This document shows positions 51,577 through 60,467 of a stretch of DNA of 64,000 nt, piece by piece. The notes beneath the pieces are model-generated. The model was given only the letters and a program-made list of their open reading frames with translations. It was not told the DNA's origin and did no database searches. The first letter of the stretch is position 1; every line of letters starts with the position of its first letter. The stretch is from JAJRXC01 sp047639555. GTDB lineage: Bacteria; Actinomycetota; Acidimicrobiia; Acidimicrobiales; Aldehydirespiratoraceae. The position numbers were made by a program, and so were the translations under genes. The stretch spans positions 62,001 through 126,000 of the forward strand of contig JBLIOE010000004.1 of the NCBI GenBank assembly GCA_047639555.1. Direction: 5' to 3'.

Positions 51577-52836
51577 ATGTCGGATGCCATTACGGCCGAA
51601 CGACTCGCGCGGCTCCGAGCGAGGATCGGCATTGCTCAGCCCCACCCACAGCCGCCCTGGTATCGACGCCCGGGTTCTGACGCATTCCGCCATGTCAGCG
51701 AGGCCTGTGGCGACGACAACCCGCTGTGGTGCGACCCGGACTATGGCTCGTCCACGGTCTGGGACGGCCCGATTGCGTCGCCGAACATGAACGGCGGCGA
51801 CACGCTGATCGGCGTCAACGAGGTGACAACGCTCGACGACGACACCAAGGCCCTTCTGAAGGGTGATCCGTTGAAGGGGGCCCACGCCTATTACGCGGGA
51901 AGCTTCCGCGAATGGTGGGCGCCCGTGCGGCCGGAGATGGCGATCACCCGCCGCAACGCGCTGGTGGGGGTGCACGACAAGTCGAGTGACTTCGCCGAGC
52001 GAACCGTGCACGAATGGACCGGTGAGGTGTTCGCCACACCGGAGCAGCCGCTGTCGGCCCAGTATCGGTTGATGATCCGCACGGACCGGGAGAAAGTGGC
52101 GGCTAAGTCGAAGGCATCGCCCGCGAACGAGATCGAGATCACGCCCTACTCCGATGACCAACTCGCCGAGATCGACGCGGCCTACGGCGGGGAGAAGGCG
52201 CGACGTCGCGGCGCCGAGCCTCGCTGGTTCGAGGACGTCGAAGAGGGCGATGAACTCGACGGTCTGGTGAAAGGACCGATGCGGGTCACCGACATCATCG
52301 TGTGGCATACCGGCATGGGCATGGGGCTCTATGGCGTGAAGGCGTTACGACTTGCGTATGAGCAACGGCAACGAGTGCCGGGCTTTTTTCGGCCCGACGC
52401 GTTGAACATTCCCGACGTGCACCAGCGAGTGCATTGGGACCCAGAGTGGGCGGCCCGAGCGGGCAACCCGGCGACGTATGACTACGGCCGCATGCGAGAA
52501 ACCTGGCTGGTGCATCTCTGTACCGATTGGATGGGCGATGACGCATGGCTTTGGAAGCTCGATGTCGAGTTTCGTAAGTTCAACTATGTCGGTGACACCC
52601 ATTGGATGAAGGGCCGGGTCACCCGGAAGTATCTCGCCGAGGACGACCGACCGGCGGTCGACCTTGAGGTGTGGGGCGAGAACCAACGAGGTGCGGTCAC
52701 CTGCCCCGGCCACGCGACGGTTCTGCTTCCTAGCCGGCAGCACGGCCCGGTTCGCCTTCCGGAGGCGCCCGGAGGCGCCCGCACCTGCGCTGAAACCTTG
52801 AAAGCACTCGTCACCCGCTTCGACGATCCATCATGA
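51577..52836 (+). CDS. Double-hotdog FAS1-like/MaoC-type dehydratase
   Basis: 419 residues with two hotdog regions. The first (about 20-150) has SDAFRHVSEACGDDNPLWCDPDYGSSTVWDGPIASPNM, the N-terminal MaoC-like domain; the second starts with RWFEDVEEGDELDGLVKGPMRVTDIIVWHTGMGM (about 205-240) and ends RGAVTCPGHATVLLP. The usual R-hydratase Asp-His catalytic pair is not obvious. The family includes acyl-CoA hydratases in mycobacterial steroid and lipid pathways. It lies 3 bases after the preceding gene. Confidence 0.82.
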   Translation: MSDAITAERLARLRARIGIAQPHPQPPWYRRPGSDAFRHVSEACGDDNPLWCDPDYGSSTVWDGPIASPNMNGGDTLIGVNEVTTLDDDTKALLKGDPLKGAHAYYAGSFREWWAPVRPEMAITRRNALVGVHDKSSDFAERTVHEWTGEVFATPEQPLSAQYRLMIRTDREKVAAKSKASPANEIEITPYSDDQLAEIDAAYGGEKARRRGAEPRWFEDVEEGDELDGLVKGPMRVTDIIVWHTGMGMGLYGVKALRLAYEQRQRVPGFFRPDALNIPDVHQRVHWDPEWAARAGNPATYDYGRMRETWLVHLCTDWMGDDAWLWKLDVEFRKFNYVGDTHWMKGRVTRKYLAEDDRPAVDLEVWGENQRGAVTCPGHATVLLPSRQHGPVRLPEAPGGARTCAETLKALVTRFDDPS

Positions 52837-54395
52837 GTGGCGGGACGAACTCGCAGCCAAACTTCGACACGCTGGTGGAATTGATCGACCAGGCGGCCGC
52901 CACCTGGCCGGAACGAACGATGCTCCGGTCGCGCCAGGGAGACAACGCCACCTTCGCCGAGTACCGCAGCCGGGTTGCGGAGATGGCCGGCGGACTCGCC
53001 GAGCTCGGTGTGTCAGCGGGTGACGTCGTCACCTGGATTCTCCCCACGTGGGTCGACACCGTCGTGCTCGCGGGCGCACTCTCTCGGCTCGGCGCAGTCC
53101 AGAATCCCATCATCACGATCTATCGAGATCGCGAAGTTGGCTTCTGTTGTGCACAAGCCAACGCATCGTTCCTCATCACCCCCGGCGAGTTCGGCGGCTA
53201 CGACTTTGCGACCATGGGCGAGCGAGTGGCTTCTGCGCAGTCCGGCTTACGTCACCTCGTCGTCGCTCCCGGCCAGTTCCCACGCCGCGGCGGACCGACT
53301 TCGCCGCCTGCGGCGCGCCCGGGGCCCCGCGACGTACGTTGGCTCACCTACACCTCGGGTACGACCGCGGACCCGAAGGGCGCACGCCATGCCGACCAGA
53401 CGGTCGGAGCCTTCACCCCACCGCTGGCCGAACGCCTCGACGTGCAAGCGGGCGATCGCTATTCGCTGGTCTTTCCGTTCCCGCACATCGGCGGCATCGG
53501 CCTGCTGTTCATGGCGTTACGCACGGGCTGCACCCACCTGCTCGACGAGACAGTTGACCCGGTGAAGACAATCGAGTTCCTCGCCGGTGAGGGCTGCACC
53601 CATGCCGGTACCGGCGTGCCCTTCTATCTGATGTATCTCGCCGCCCAAGCCACTCGTGACGCGACCGGCGCGGGCCCGCTGTTTCCCCACCTGAAAGTTT
53701 GTCCGGGCGGTGGCGCTCCCATCCCACCGGCCATGCATTGGCGAGTGGTCGCCGAACTGGGTGGCATCGGGGTGGCCTCCGGCTGGGGTCTGACGGAAGC
53801 ACCGAGCCTGACCAACGGTGACGTGAACGACCCGGCCGAAAAGCTGGCGATCAGTGAAGGTCGGGCCATGCCCGAAGTCGAACTGATCACCGTGGCGGCC
53901 GAAGGCACCCGCTGCGCCCCCGGCGAAGAGGGCGAGCTGCGGGCCAAGGGCCCGCAGGTCATGCTGGGCTACGTGGACCAATCGCTCGACGACGAAGCCT
54001 TCGACCGCGACGGCTATCTCCGCACGGGCGACCTTGGCGTGATCGACGAAGACGGCTTTGTGATTGTCACCGGTCGACTCAAGGACATCATCATCCGGAA
54101 CGGCGAGAACATCTCCGCCAAGGAGGTCGAGGATCTGCTCTTCACTTGTGACGAGGTTGCGGACATCGCCGTATACGGCGTGCCCGATGAACGAACCGGT
54201 GAGCGGGTCGCTGCCGCGATCGTCGCCGCCGAGGGCACCCACCCCACCGCGGACTCTCTGGCGGCCTTTCTCCGGGCGGCGGGCCTCCGTAACCAAGCGT
54301 TGCCCGAACGAGTCACCGTCATGGATTCACTGCCTCGAAGTCCGGCGGGCAAGGTTTTGAAGCGTGAACTTCCGACCGTATTCTCAGTCTCATGA
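52833..54395 (+). CDS. AMP-binding acyl-CoA ligase (second of two in the operon)
   Basis: 520 residues. P-loop YTSGTTADPKGARH, A5 ASGWGLTEAPSL, A8 YLRTGDLGVIDEDGFVIVTGRLKDIIIRNGENISAKEVEDLL and A10 Lys in PRSPAGKVLKRE are complete. The style is that of cyclohexanecarboxylate/long-chain acyl-CoA ligases. Together with the ligase at 48397 the operon carries two different activators, suggesting more than one acid or two steps. Overlaps the dehydratase stop by 4 bases. Confidence 0.88.
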   Translation: MSGGTNSQPNFDTLVELIDQAAATWPERTMLRSRQGDNATFAEYRSRVAEMAGGLAELGVSAGDVVTWILPTWVDTVVLAGALSRLGAVQNPIITIYRDREVGFCCAQANASFLITPGEFGGYDFATMGERVASAQSGLRHLVVAPGQFPRRGGPTSPPAARPGPRDVRWLTYTSGTTADPKGARHADQTVGAFTPPLAERLDVQAGDRYSLVFPFPHIGGIGLLFMALRTGCTHLLDETVDPVKTIEFLAGEGCTHAGTGVPFYLMYLAAQATRDATGAGPLFPHLKVCPGGGAPIPPAMHWRVVAELGGIGVASGWGLTEAPSLTNGDVNDPAEKLAISEGRAMPEVELITVAAEGTRCAPGEEGELRAKGPQVMLGYVDQSLDDEAFDRDGYLRTGDLGVIDEDGFVIVTGRLKDIIIRNGENISAKEVEDLLFTCDEVADIAVYGVPDERTGERVAAAIVAAEGTHPTADSLAAFLRAAGLRNQALPERVTVMDSLPRSPAGKVLKRELPTVFSVS

Positions 54396-54862
54396 CCCTG
54401 GCCGCAGATATCACAGTCGCCTACACCCCCGCCGGCGGTTACGGCGACGAGATGCCTCCACCGATTTTGGCGGGTTGTGACGAACCGCTGAGCGATGGAG
54501 CGCCGGACCTCCGTGGCCTCTGGCAAGTCGTTGGACCGGAGATCGACGGCGAGACCGTTCCCAACACAGGCCAGGTCCAGCGAATCGAGCAGGCCGGAAA
54601 TCGCATCGTCATCACAAGCGGCGGCGTCATCCACGACATGTTCGTCGACGGCACGCTCGAGAACGGTGTCAACGACGTCGCGGCAGCAGACTTCGAGACA
54701 CCAATCCGCGTGGCGGCGTTCTACGAAGACGGCGTCCACGTCCTCCGCCCCGAAGGTATGCCCATCGAAGTCACTCGCCAGCGCGATGGTGACGAGATGA
54801 TCTGGCGTTACGTCGGCTTCGCCGCGAGGCTCCAGCGGATCAACGAAACCGTCGGCAACTAG
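54392..54862 (+). CDS. Unknown beta-rich protein closing the operon
   Basis: 156 residues, ATG overlapping the ligase stop (ATGA). A region DLRGLWQVVGPEIDGETVPNTGQVQRIEQAGNRIVITSGGVIHDMFVDGTLENGVNDV is beta-rich and could be a small lipocalin or calycin-like barrel. No signal peptide, cysteine cluster or named motif. It has no recognisable family; the coupling suggests it is part of the pathway, perhaps as a substrate-binding protein. Confidence 0.65.
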   Translation: MTLAADITVAYTPAGGYGDEMPPPILAGCDEPLSDGAPDLRGLWQVVGPEIDGETVPNTGQVQRIEQAGNRIVITSGGVIHDMFVDGTLENGVNDVAAADFETPIRVAAFYEDGVHVLRPEGMPIEVTRQRDGDEMIWRYVGFAARLQRINETVGN

Positions 54863-54909
54863 GCGATTCGGGTGGCGCGATCCTCCCGCCGACAAAGTAG
54901 AGAAGGACA

Positions 54910-57303
54910 ATGGAACTCCAGCACCCGTCTCCGTTTAGCCCGAAGTGGCGTGGTCGCTGGATCTGGTTTGAACGCCCGGCGATCCACGCCGAGACGGCGA
55001 CCCGTCCTGTCCGCAGCGATCCCGACGGCGCCGTCGGTCTCTTTCGCCGCGTGGTGGAAGTCGATGGCGTCCCGGCCGAGGCACCCTGCCGTCTCTGGGT
55101 AGATGGCCGTTACCTCCTCGAGGTCAACGGGACGGAGGTCGCCCGTGGCCCGGTGCGAAGTGATCCGCGGCGAGCCCACTACGACGTGGTCGACCTTGCG
55201 CCCGCGCTGCGCCCGGGAACAAACGTGCTCTCACTCACGGTTCGTCACTTTGGTGCGGCCACTTCGTGGTGGATGCCCGCCCACCCGACGTACACCTTGG
55301 GCGCCGGCTGCGTCGCGTTCGAGGCAGAGATCGGCGAACAATGGATCGTGAGCGACCGTTCGTGGCTGGCAGCGAAGGGGGAAGCGTGGACACCCGTAGC
55401 GATGCCGGGCGATGTCGCCAGTCTTCCGCTCGAGTCATTCGACGACCGCCAGTATCCCCACGGCTGGAGCGAAGGTGGCTTTGACACCAGCGAATGGTCT
55501 TCCGCAATGGAGATCACCCCCATGCACACCGGCGCCAGCGGCGAGCGCCGACCGTCGAGTGACCCCTTCGGGATGTTGCGGCCGCCCGTCCGCCTTCACT
55601 TCCCCGACGGCCAGACCCATACGGCGGACATGGTCGCCGAACGGACCCTCAGCGGAGCGGCCCCAATCCACGATCCGGTCGCCCAGGTGCTGGCCGACGA
55701 ATCAACATGGGGGAGCGACGGGTCGGTTGTGCATCGCCGGTACGACCTCGGTCGAATTGCCGCCGGTACCGTCACGCTCGTGATCGAGGGAGCGACCGCC
55801 GGCACCGTGGTCGATCTTGCCGCATCCGAACATCTCGATGAAGAGGGGCGTCTAGCACCGCTCGGGCAACACGCGGGGCTGCGTTACGTCTGCTCGGCCG
55901 GAGACGCAACGTTCGAGGGCCTCGACATCATCGGCACCCGCTTCATCAACGCGTCGATTCGCACTCCCGATGGGAGCGCCGCGCCGCTTGTCACCGTCGC
56001 GATCCGCGATCGGCTCCGGCCCCGACCAGACGGGGCATCGTTCGAGTGTTCCGATCCGCAGCTGCAGAACATCTTCGACATCGGTCTCCGGACCGTCGAC
56101 CTCTCGGCCCTCGATGCCTATGTCGACTGTCCCACCCGCGAACAACGGGCCTGGACGGGCGACTCCGTCGTGCATCAATCGGTCGACTTTGTCACCAACC
56201 CCGACTGGTCGATGCCTCGTTGGCATCCGGAGCTGGCAGCGGCGGCCCGGGTCGACGGAATGCTCGCGATGGCGGCGGCCTCCGACTTCGCCGAGGACGA
56301 TCGCTTCTTCGTACCGGACTGGTCGCTCCACTGGGTGCGCTCCCTCCACAACGTGTATCGCTACACGGGAGACAAGAAGCTCGTGGCGGAACTACTGCCG
56401 GTCGCCGAGCGAACCCTGCGCTGGTTCGAGTCGTACCTCGCCGACGACCATCTGCTCGAGTGGGTCGACGGGTGGCTCCTCCTCGACTGGTCGAGTGTCT
56501 ATTCACACGGCAAGTCGTCGATCCTCAACGGCCTTTGGATTCGTGGTCTCCAGGACTTCGCCGAAATGGCCGAGTGGCTCGAGAATCACGGCAGCGCCCG
56601 CTGGGCCACCGAACGAGCCGAGGCCACACGGGCCAGTTTCGATCTGTTCTGGGACGATCGTCGCCAGCTCTATGTCGACCACGTCGTCGACGGCGAGCAG
56701 CAGGCCGCAGCATCACAAGCCGCGGGCGCGGCGGCCCTGGTCGCTGAGGCCGTGCCACCGTCACGGGTGGACGCGGTGGTCTCCGCCATTACCGATCGCA
56801 CTCGACTCATCCAACACTCCTGGTACATGGACACCGTTACCGTCGAGGGACAGCTCTCGGGGGCGATGTACATGGCGGTCGGTTATCCGGCACCCGACTG
56901 GGATACCGAGACACAAATCGTGGAGACGGAGCCGTTCTTCCGATATGTGCTGCACGACGCGCTGGCGATGGCCGGTCGGGCGGACCTGATCGCCGAGTTG
57001 TGCCGTGACTGGGCACGTTTCGTCGATCGAGGCGAAACCTCGTGGCCGGAGTGTTGGGCCGGTGGCACGCGTTGTCACGGGTGGTCAAGTACCCCGACCA
57101 GAGATCTCATCGTCCACACGCTCGGAATCACCCCGAACGAGCCGGGCTACGCATCAGTTCGCGTCGCTCCTGCCCTCGGTGGCCTCGAGTGGGCCAAAGC
57201 CACCGTGCCAACACCACACGGGTTTGTCACCGTCGAGGCATACGCGGACGGCCGGGTGACGGTCGACAGCCCCGTGCCGGTCGTTCAGGTGGCGAATACC
57301 TGA
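54910..57303 (+). CDS. GH78 alpha-L-rhamnosidase
   Basis: 797 residues. Beta-sandwich N-domains with LWVDGRYLLEVNGTEVARGPVRSDPRRAHYDVVDLA, then the (alpha/alpha)6 barrel. The four acidic residues of the family are visible: Asp406, Glu411 and Asp418 in DCPTREQRAWTGD, and Glu714 in TSWPECWAGGTRCHGWSSTP. It hydrolyses terminal alpha-L-rhamnose from glycosides or polysaccharides. There is no signal peptide, so it probably acts on imported oligosaccharides. The start has AGAAGGACA 7 bases upstream; no rhamnose operon is next to it. Confidence 0.9.
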   Translation: MELQHPSPFSPKWRGRWIWFERPAIHAETATRPVRSDPDGAVGLFRRVVEVDGVPAEAPCRLWVDGRYLLEVNGTEVARGPVRSDPRRAHYDVVDLAPALRPGTNVLSLTVRHFGAATSWWMPAHPTYTLGAGCVAFEAEIGEQWIVSDRSWLAAKGEAWTPVAMPGDVASLPLESFDDRQYPHGWSEGGFDTSEWSSAMEITPMHTGASGERRPSSDPFGMLRPPVRLHFPDGQTHTADMVAERTLSGAAPIHDPVAQVLADESTWGSDGSVVHRRYDLGRIAAGTVTLVIEGATAGTVVDLAASEHLDEEGRLAPLGQHAGLRYVCSAGDATFEGLDIIGTRFINASIRTPDGSAAPLVTVAIRDRLRPRPDGASFECSDPQLQNIFDIGLRTVDLSALDAYVDCPTREQRAWTGDSVVHQSVDFVTNPDWSMPRWHPELAAAARVDGMLAMAAASDFAEDDRFFVPDWSLHWVRSLHNVYRYTGDKKLVAELLPVAERTLRWFESYLADDHLLEWVDGWLLLDWSSVYSHGKSSILNGLWIRGLQDFAEMAEWLENHGSARWATERAEATRASFDLFWDDRRQLYVDHVVDGEQQAAASQAAGAAALVAEAVPPSRVDAVVSAITDRTRLIQHSWYMDTVTVEGQLSGAMYMAVGYPAPDWDTETQIVETEPFFRYVLHDALAMAGRADLIAELCRDWARFVDRGETSWPECWAGGTRCHGWSSTPTRDLIVHTLGITPNEPGYASVRVAPALGGLEWAKATVPTPHGFVTVEAYADGRVTVDSPVPVVQVANT

Positions 57304-57704
57304 TCGTCGTCGGCGAAGGCCTTGAACTCGAGGGCATTACCCGAGGGGTCAAGGAAGAACATGGTCGCCTGCTCTCCAACCGATCCCGCGAATCGTGTGT
57401 GCGGTTCGATCACGAAGCTGACGTCGGCCGCCTGCAGACGATCACGCAACGAACGCCAGGCCGCAGGGTCGAGGAGTAACCCGAAGTGGGGGACTGGGAC
57501 CGCGTCGCCGTCGACCGGATTCGAGCCGGCGATGCCCGCGTGGCGGGGGACCTCATGGAGGACCAGCTGATGGCCATCGAAATCGAAATCCACCCAGGTG
57601 GTGTCGCTGCGGCCCTCCGAAAGTCCGAGCACTTCGCGATAGAACTCGCGGCTCTTGTCCAGGTCGGAAACCGGAATGGCGAGATGGAATCGGCTCTGTC
57701 GCAT
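57285..57704 (-). CDS. VOC-superfamily (glyoxalase-fold) protein
   Basis: 139 residues from ATG 57704; an upstream ATG at 57752 would add 16 residues. FHLAIPVSDLDKSREFYREVLGL and a second module VPHFGLLLDPAAWRSLRDRLQAADVSF ... FFLDPSGNALEFKAF. His and Glu ligands are in the usual places (HLAIP, ALEFK). Its 3' end overlaps the GH78 gene's end by 19 bases on the other strand. Confidence 0.85.
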   Translation of the reverse strand: MRQSRFHLAIPVSDLDKSREFYREVLGLSEGRSDTTWVDFDFDGHQLVLHEVPRHAGIAGSNPVDGDAVPVPHFGLLLDPAAWRSLRDRLQAADVSFVIEPHTRFAGSVGEQATMFFLDPSGNALEFKAFADDDQVFAT

Positions 57705-57790
57705 CGAGTCCAACCGTACGCCAACGGCCCCGCGCCACGCCGCCTCTGCCATGGAGGCAAGAAAGCGTTGGACAGTTATCCTCGGCCGCC

Positions 57791-58612
57791 ATGAATGTCA
57801 TCACCATTGCCGTCGTGATCTTCGTTGTGTCGCTCGCGGCAACCTTTGCGCCGATCCGCCTCGGTAGTCGCGTGAATGGCAACCGGCTGAGCGACCTGAC
57901 CGGAATCGCATCGGGTCTTCTTCTCGCCAGCGCGCTGGTGGTCGTCATACCTGAGGGTTTCCACACCGCCGCGGAGGCCAGCGATGGCGAGGCTTTCGCG
58001 TATGACCCCGTCGTGCTGGGCGCGATGATCCTGGCCGGTTTCCTGGCGATCATGCTCTTGGAAGGGCTCGGCATCGGCCACGCGGTCCATGAGGAGCACC
58101 ACGACCATGTCGCAGGGCATGGCCACGGGCATGTCCACCACCCGACCTCGGCGAAGGTACTTGCCCTCGGGCTGAGCTTGCACTCCGTGGCCGACGGAAT
58201 CGCCATCGGTGCGGCCGCGGCGGCCGGCGACGAGGCCGTCTCTGCGGTCGTGGCCCTCGGCGTGCTGGTGCACCGCATTCCTGCCGCGGTCAGTCTTGGT
58301 CTCTTCTCCCTGCACGACGACGATGTTCGGGCGGGCTCGGTCGGTGGCTTGATCTGGTTTGCGATAGCAACTCCGGCCGCCTTGCTCGTGTCCTACGGCT
58401 TACTCGAGGGCGCCGACGGCGGGGCCGTCGCACTGGCCCTGCTGTTCAGCGCCGGCACCTTCCTCTACGTGGCCACGGTCGACACCCTCCCTGCGGTCCA
58501 CAACCCCGACACCGGGCGACGCAGCGCTCGGAATGTGGTGCTGAGCGCGAGTGTGTTCACGCTTGCGCTCTTCGTCCTCACGGCTACCGACGTTCTCGGT
58601 TCTTCGCACTGA
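57791..58612 (+). CDS. ZIP-family metal transporter
   Basis: 273 residues with about 7-8 hydrophobic helices. The signature LGLSLHSVADGIAIGAAAAAGDEAV and VHRIPAAVSLGLFS supplies the helix IV/V His-Asp/Glu site. A His-rich loop (HEEHHDHVAGHGHGHVHH, about 97-114) precedes it, the usual metal sensor/binding loop of zinc transporters. It should move Zn2+ or another divalent metal into the cytoplasm. Neighbours give no regulatory hint. Confidence 0.88.
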   Translation: MNVITIAVVIFVVSLAATFAPIRLGSRVNGNRLSDLTGIASGLLLASALVVVIPEGFHTAAEASDGEAFAYDPVVLGAMILAGFLAIMLLEGLGIGHAVHEEHHDHVAGHGHGHVHHPTSAKVLALGLSLHSVADGIAIGAAAAAGDEAVSAVVALGVLVHRIPAAVSLGLFSLHDDDVRAGSVGGLIWFAIATPAALLVSYGLLEGADGGAVALALLFSAGTFLYVATVDTLPAVHNPDTGRRSARNVVLSASVFTLALFVLTATDVLGSSH

Positions 58613-58636
58613 GCGTTTGTTTGCCATCCTGATCGG

Positions 58637-60421
58637 GTGATCGACCGAGAAACCACGCACGCCCGTTATCGAGCTGAGCGCGAAAAACGTCTGCGCGCCG
58701 ATGGCAACGAGCAGTACATCGAGGTGACGGACCAGTTCGCTCGTTACGTCGACGACCCGTACGTGGCGCGCGTTGAGCGGGAGCCCCTCGACGACGAAGT
58801 CACGTTCGCCTTCGTCGGTGGCGGTTTCGCCGGCCTCGTTGCGGGGGCTGCGCTGTCTTCGGCCGGAATCGCCGACGTGAGAATCATTGAGAAGGGCGGT
58901 GACTTCGGCGGTACCTGGTATTGGAATCGTTATCCGGGGGCCCAGTGCGACACGGCGGCGTTTGTTTACCTGCCCCTTCTCGAAGAGACCGGTCACATGC
59001 CCTCGGAGAAGTACACCCACGCGCCCGAGATCCTCGAACACTGCCAGCGAATCGGTCGACATTTCGGCCTCTACGACGACGCTGTCTTCTCGACGGAAGT
59101 CACCGACGTGACGTGGGACGAGGACCTTGGCCGATGGTTGATCGCCACCGACCGCGGCGACCGTATCCGGGCCAAGTACATCGCCATGGGCACCGGCCCA
59201 CTCCATCGCCCCAAGCTGCCCGGAATTCCGGGCATCGAATCGTTCGTGGGGCACACCTTCCACACCACCCGTTGGGACTACGACTACACCGGCGGCGACC
59301 CGTCGGGTGCGCTGATGGAGAACCTGGCTGACAAGCGGGTCGGAATCATCGGCACCGGAGCGACGTCGGTCCAGTGTGTTCCCTACCTCGGGCGGGCCTG
59401 CGGCGAACTCTTCGTCTTCCAACGGACGCCTTCGTCGATCGACGTCCGCAACAACCGCCCGACCGACCCGGAGTGGTTCGCCACACTCGAGCAAGGGTGG
59501 CAACAGAAATGGCTCATGAACTTCACCACACTGCAGACCGGTGGTTTCACGGACGAAGATCTCGTGATGGACGGCTGGACCGACATCTCCCAGCGCATCC
59601 GCGATCGGGTGTTCGCCAACGCGGGTGACTTCAGCCCGGCGGCGATGGAGCAGGCGTATCACGACAGCGACGACGAGAAGATGGACGAGATCCGGGGCCG
59701 GGTCGACGAGATCGTGCAAAACGAGATGGTGGCGGAGGCGCTCAAGCCTTGGTACCGCCAACTCTGCAAACGTCCGTGTTTCCACGACGAATACCTCGAC
59801 ACGTTCAACCGGCCGAACGTGCACATCATCGATACCAATGGTCAGGGTGTGGAGGCCATCACTCCGGCCGGCGTCGTGGTCGCCGGGGAGGAGTACCCGC
59901 TCGACTGCATCATCTATGCGTCCGGGTTCGAAGTAGGCACCGCCCTCACGCGACGAGCCGGGTTCGACGTCACCGGCCGCAACGGCCTGCGCCTCTCCGA
60001 CCATTGGGCCGATGGCATGCGCACTCTCCACGGCCTGCAGATGCATGGCTTCCCCAACGCGTTCTATGTCAGCCCTGCGCAGGCCGCGAACCTGATCTCC
60101 AACGTGCCGCACAATCTCGTCGAGGCCGGAGCAACGATTGGGGCGATTGTTCAGCACGCCGAAGCCGAATCCGCTGACGAAGTCGAACCCACCGTCGCGG
60201 CCGTTGACGCGTGGATCGAGCTGCTGGTGGCCGGCGGCCGCACGTTTGGCGGAGGCGCCGATTGCACGCCGGGTTATTACAACAATGAAGGCCAGCCCGG
60301 CGATAGCAACGTGCTCGATCGGCTCGGATATCCGGCCGGTCCAGTTGCCTACTTTGCGCACATCCAGGCGTGGCGCGACAGCGGCGAGTTCGACGGCATT
60401 GAGTTTCGTCGGCGCCCCTGA
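58637..60421 (+). CDS. FAD-dependent Baeyer-Villiger-type monooxygenase
   Basis: 594 residues, GTG start. An N-terminal extension of about 55 residues precedes the FAD motif FVGGGFAGLVAGAAL. The Baeyer-Villiger fingerprint is FVGHTFHTTRWDYDY (F-x-G-x3-H-x3-[FYW]-[DP]), followed by the NADPH Rossmann motif IIGTGATSVQC. The length is typical of longer type I BVMOs that act on large ketones. It should insert oxygen into a ketone, giving an ester or lactone, a useful step in terpenoid or steroid breakdown. Confidence 0.9.
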   Translation: MIDRETTHARYRAEREKRLRADGNEQYIEVTDQFARYVDDPYVARVEREPLDDEVTFAFVGGGFAGLVAGAALSSAGIADVRIIEKGGDFGGTWYWNRYPGAQCDTAAFVYLPLLEETGHMPSEKYTHAPEILEHCQRIGRHFGLYDDAVFSTEVTDVTWDEDLGRWLIATDRGDRIRAKYIAMGTGPLHRPKLPGIPGIESFVGHTFHTTRWDYDYTGGDPSGALMENLADKRVGIIGTGATSVQCVPYLGRACGELFVFQRTPSSIDVRNNRPTDPEWFATLEQGWQQKWLMNFTTLQTGGFTDEDLVMDGWTDISQRIRDRVFANAGDFSPAAMEQAYHDSDDEKMDEIRGRVDEIVQNEMVAEALKPWYRQLCKRPCFHDEYLDTFNRPNVHIIDTNGQGVEAITPAGVVVAGEEYPLDCIIYASGFEVGTALTRRAGFDVTGRNGLRLSDHWADGMRTLHGLQMHGFPNAFYVSPAQAANLISNVPHNLVEAGATIGAIVQHAEAESADEVEPTVAAVDAWIELLVAGGRTFGGGADCTPGYYNNEGQPGDSNVLDRLGYPAGPVAYFAHIQAWRDSGEFDGIEFRRRP

Positions 60422-60467
60422 CCGTCACCGGCTTCCGCGTCCGGCGACGGACAGCTACCGTGAAGAT

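Noticed and set aside
58400..60361. A 653-codon minus-strand open frame opposite the BVMO gene
   Set aside because: Its sequence has no domain pattern and it spans the well supported BVMO and ZIP genes; a reverse-strand shadow of high GC3 coding sequence.
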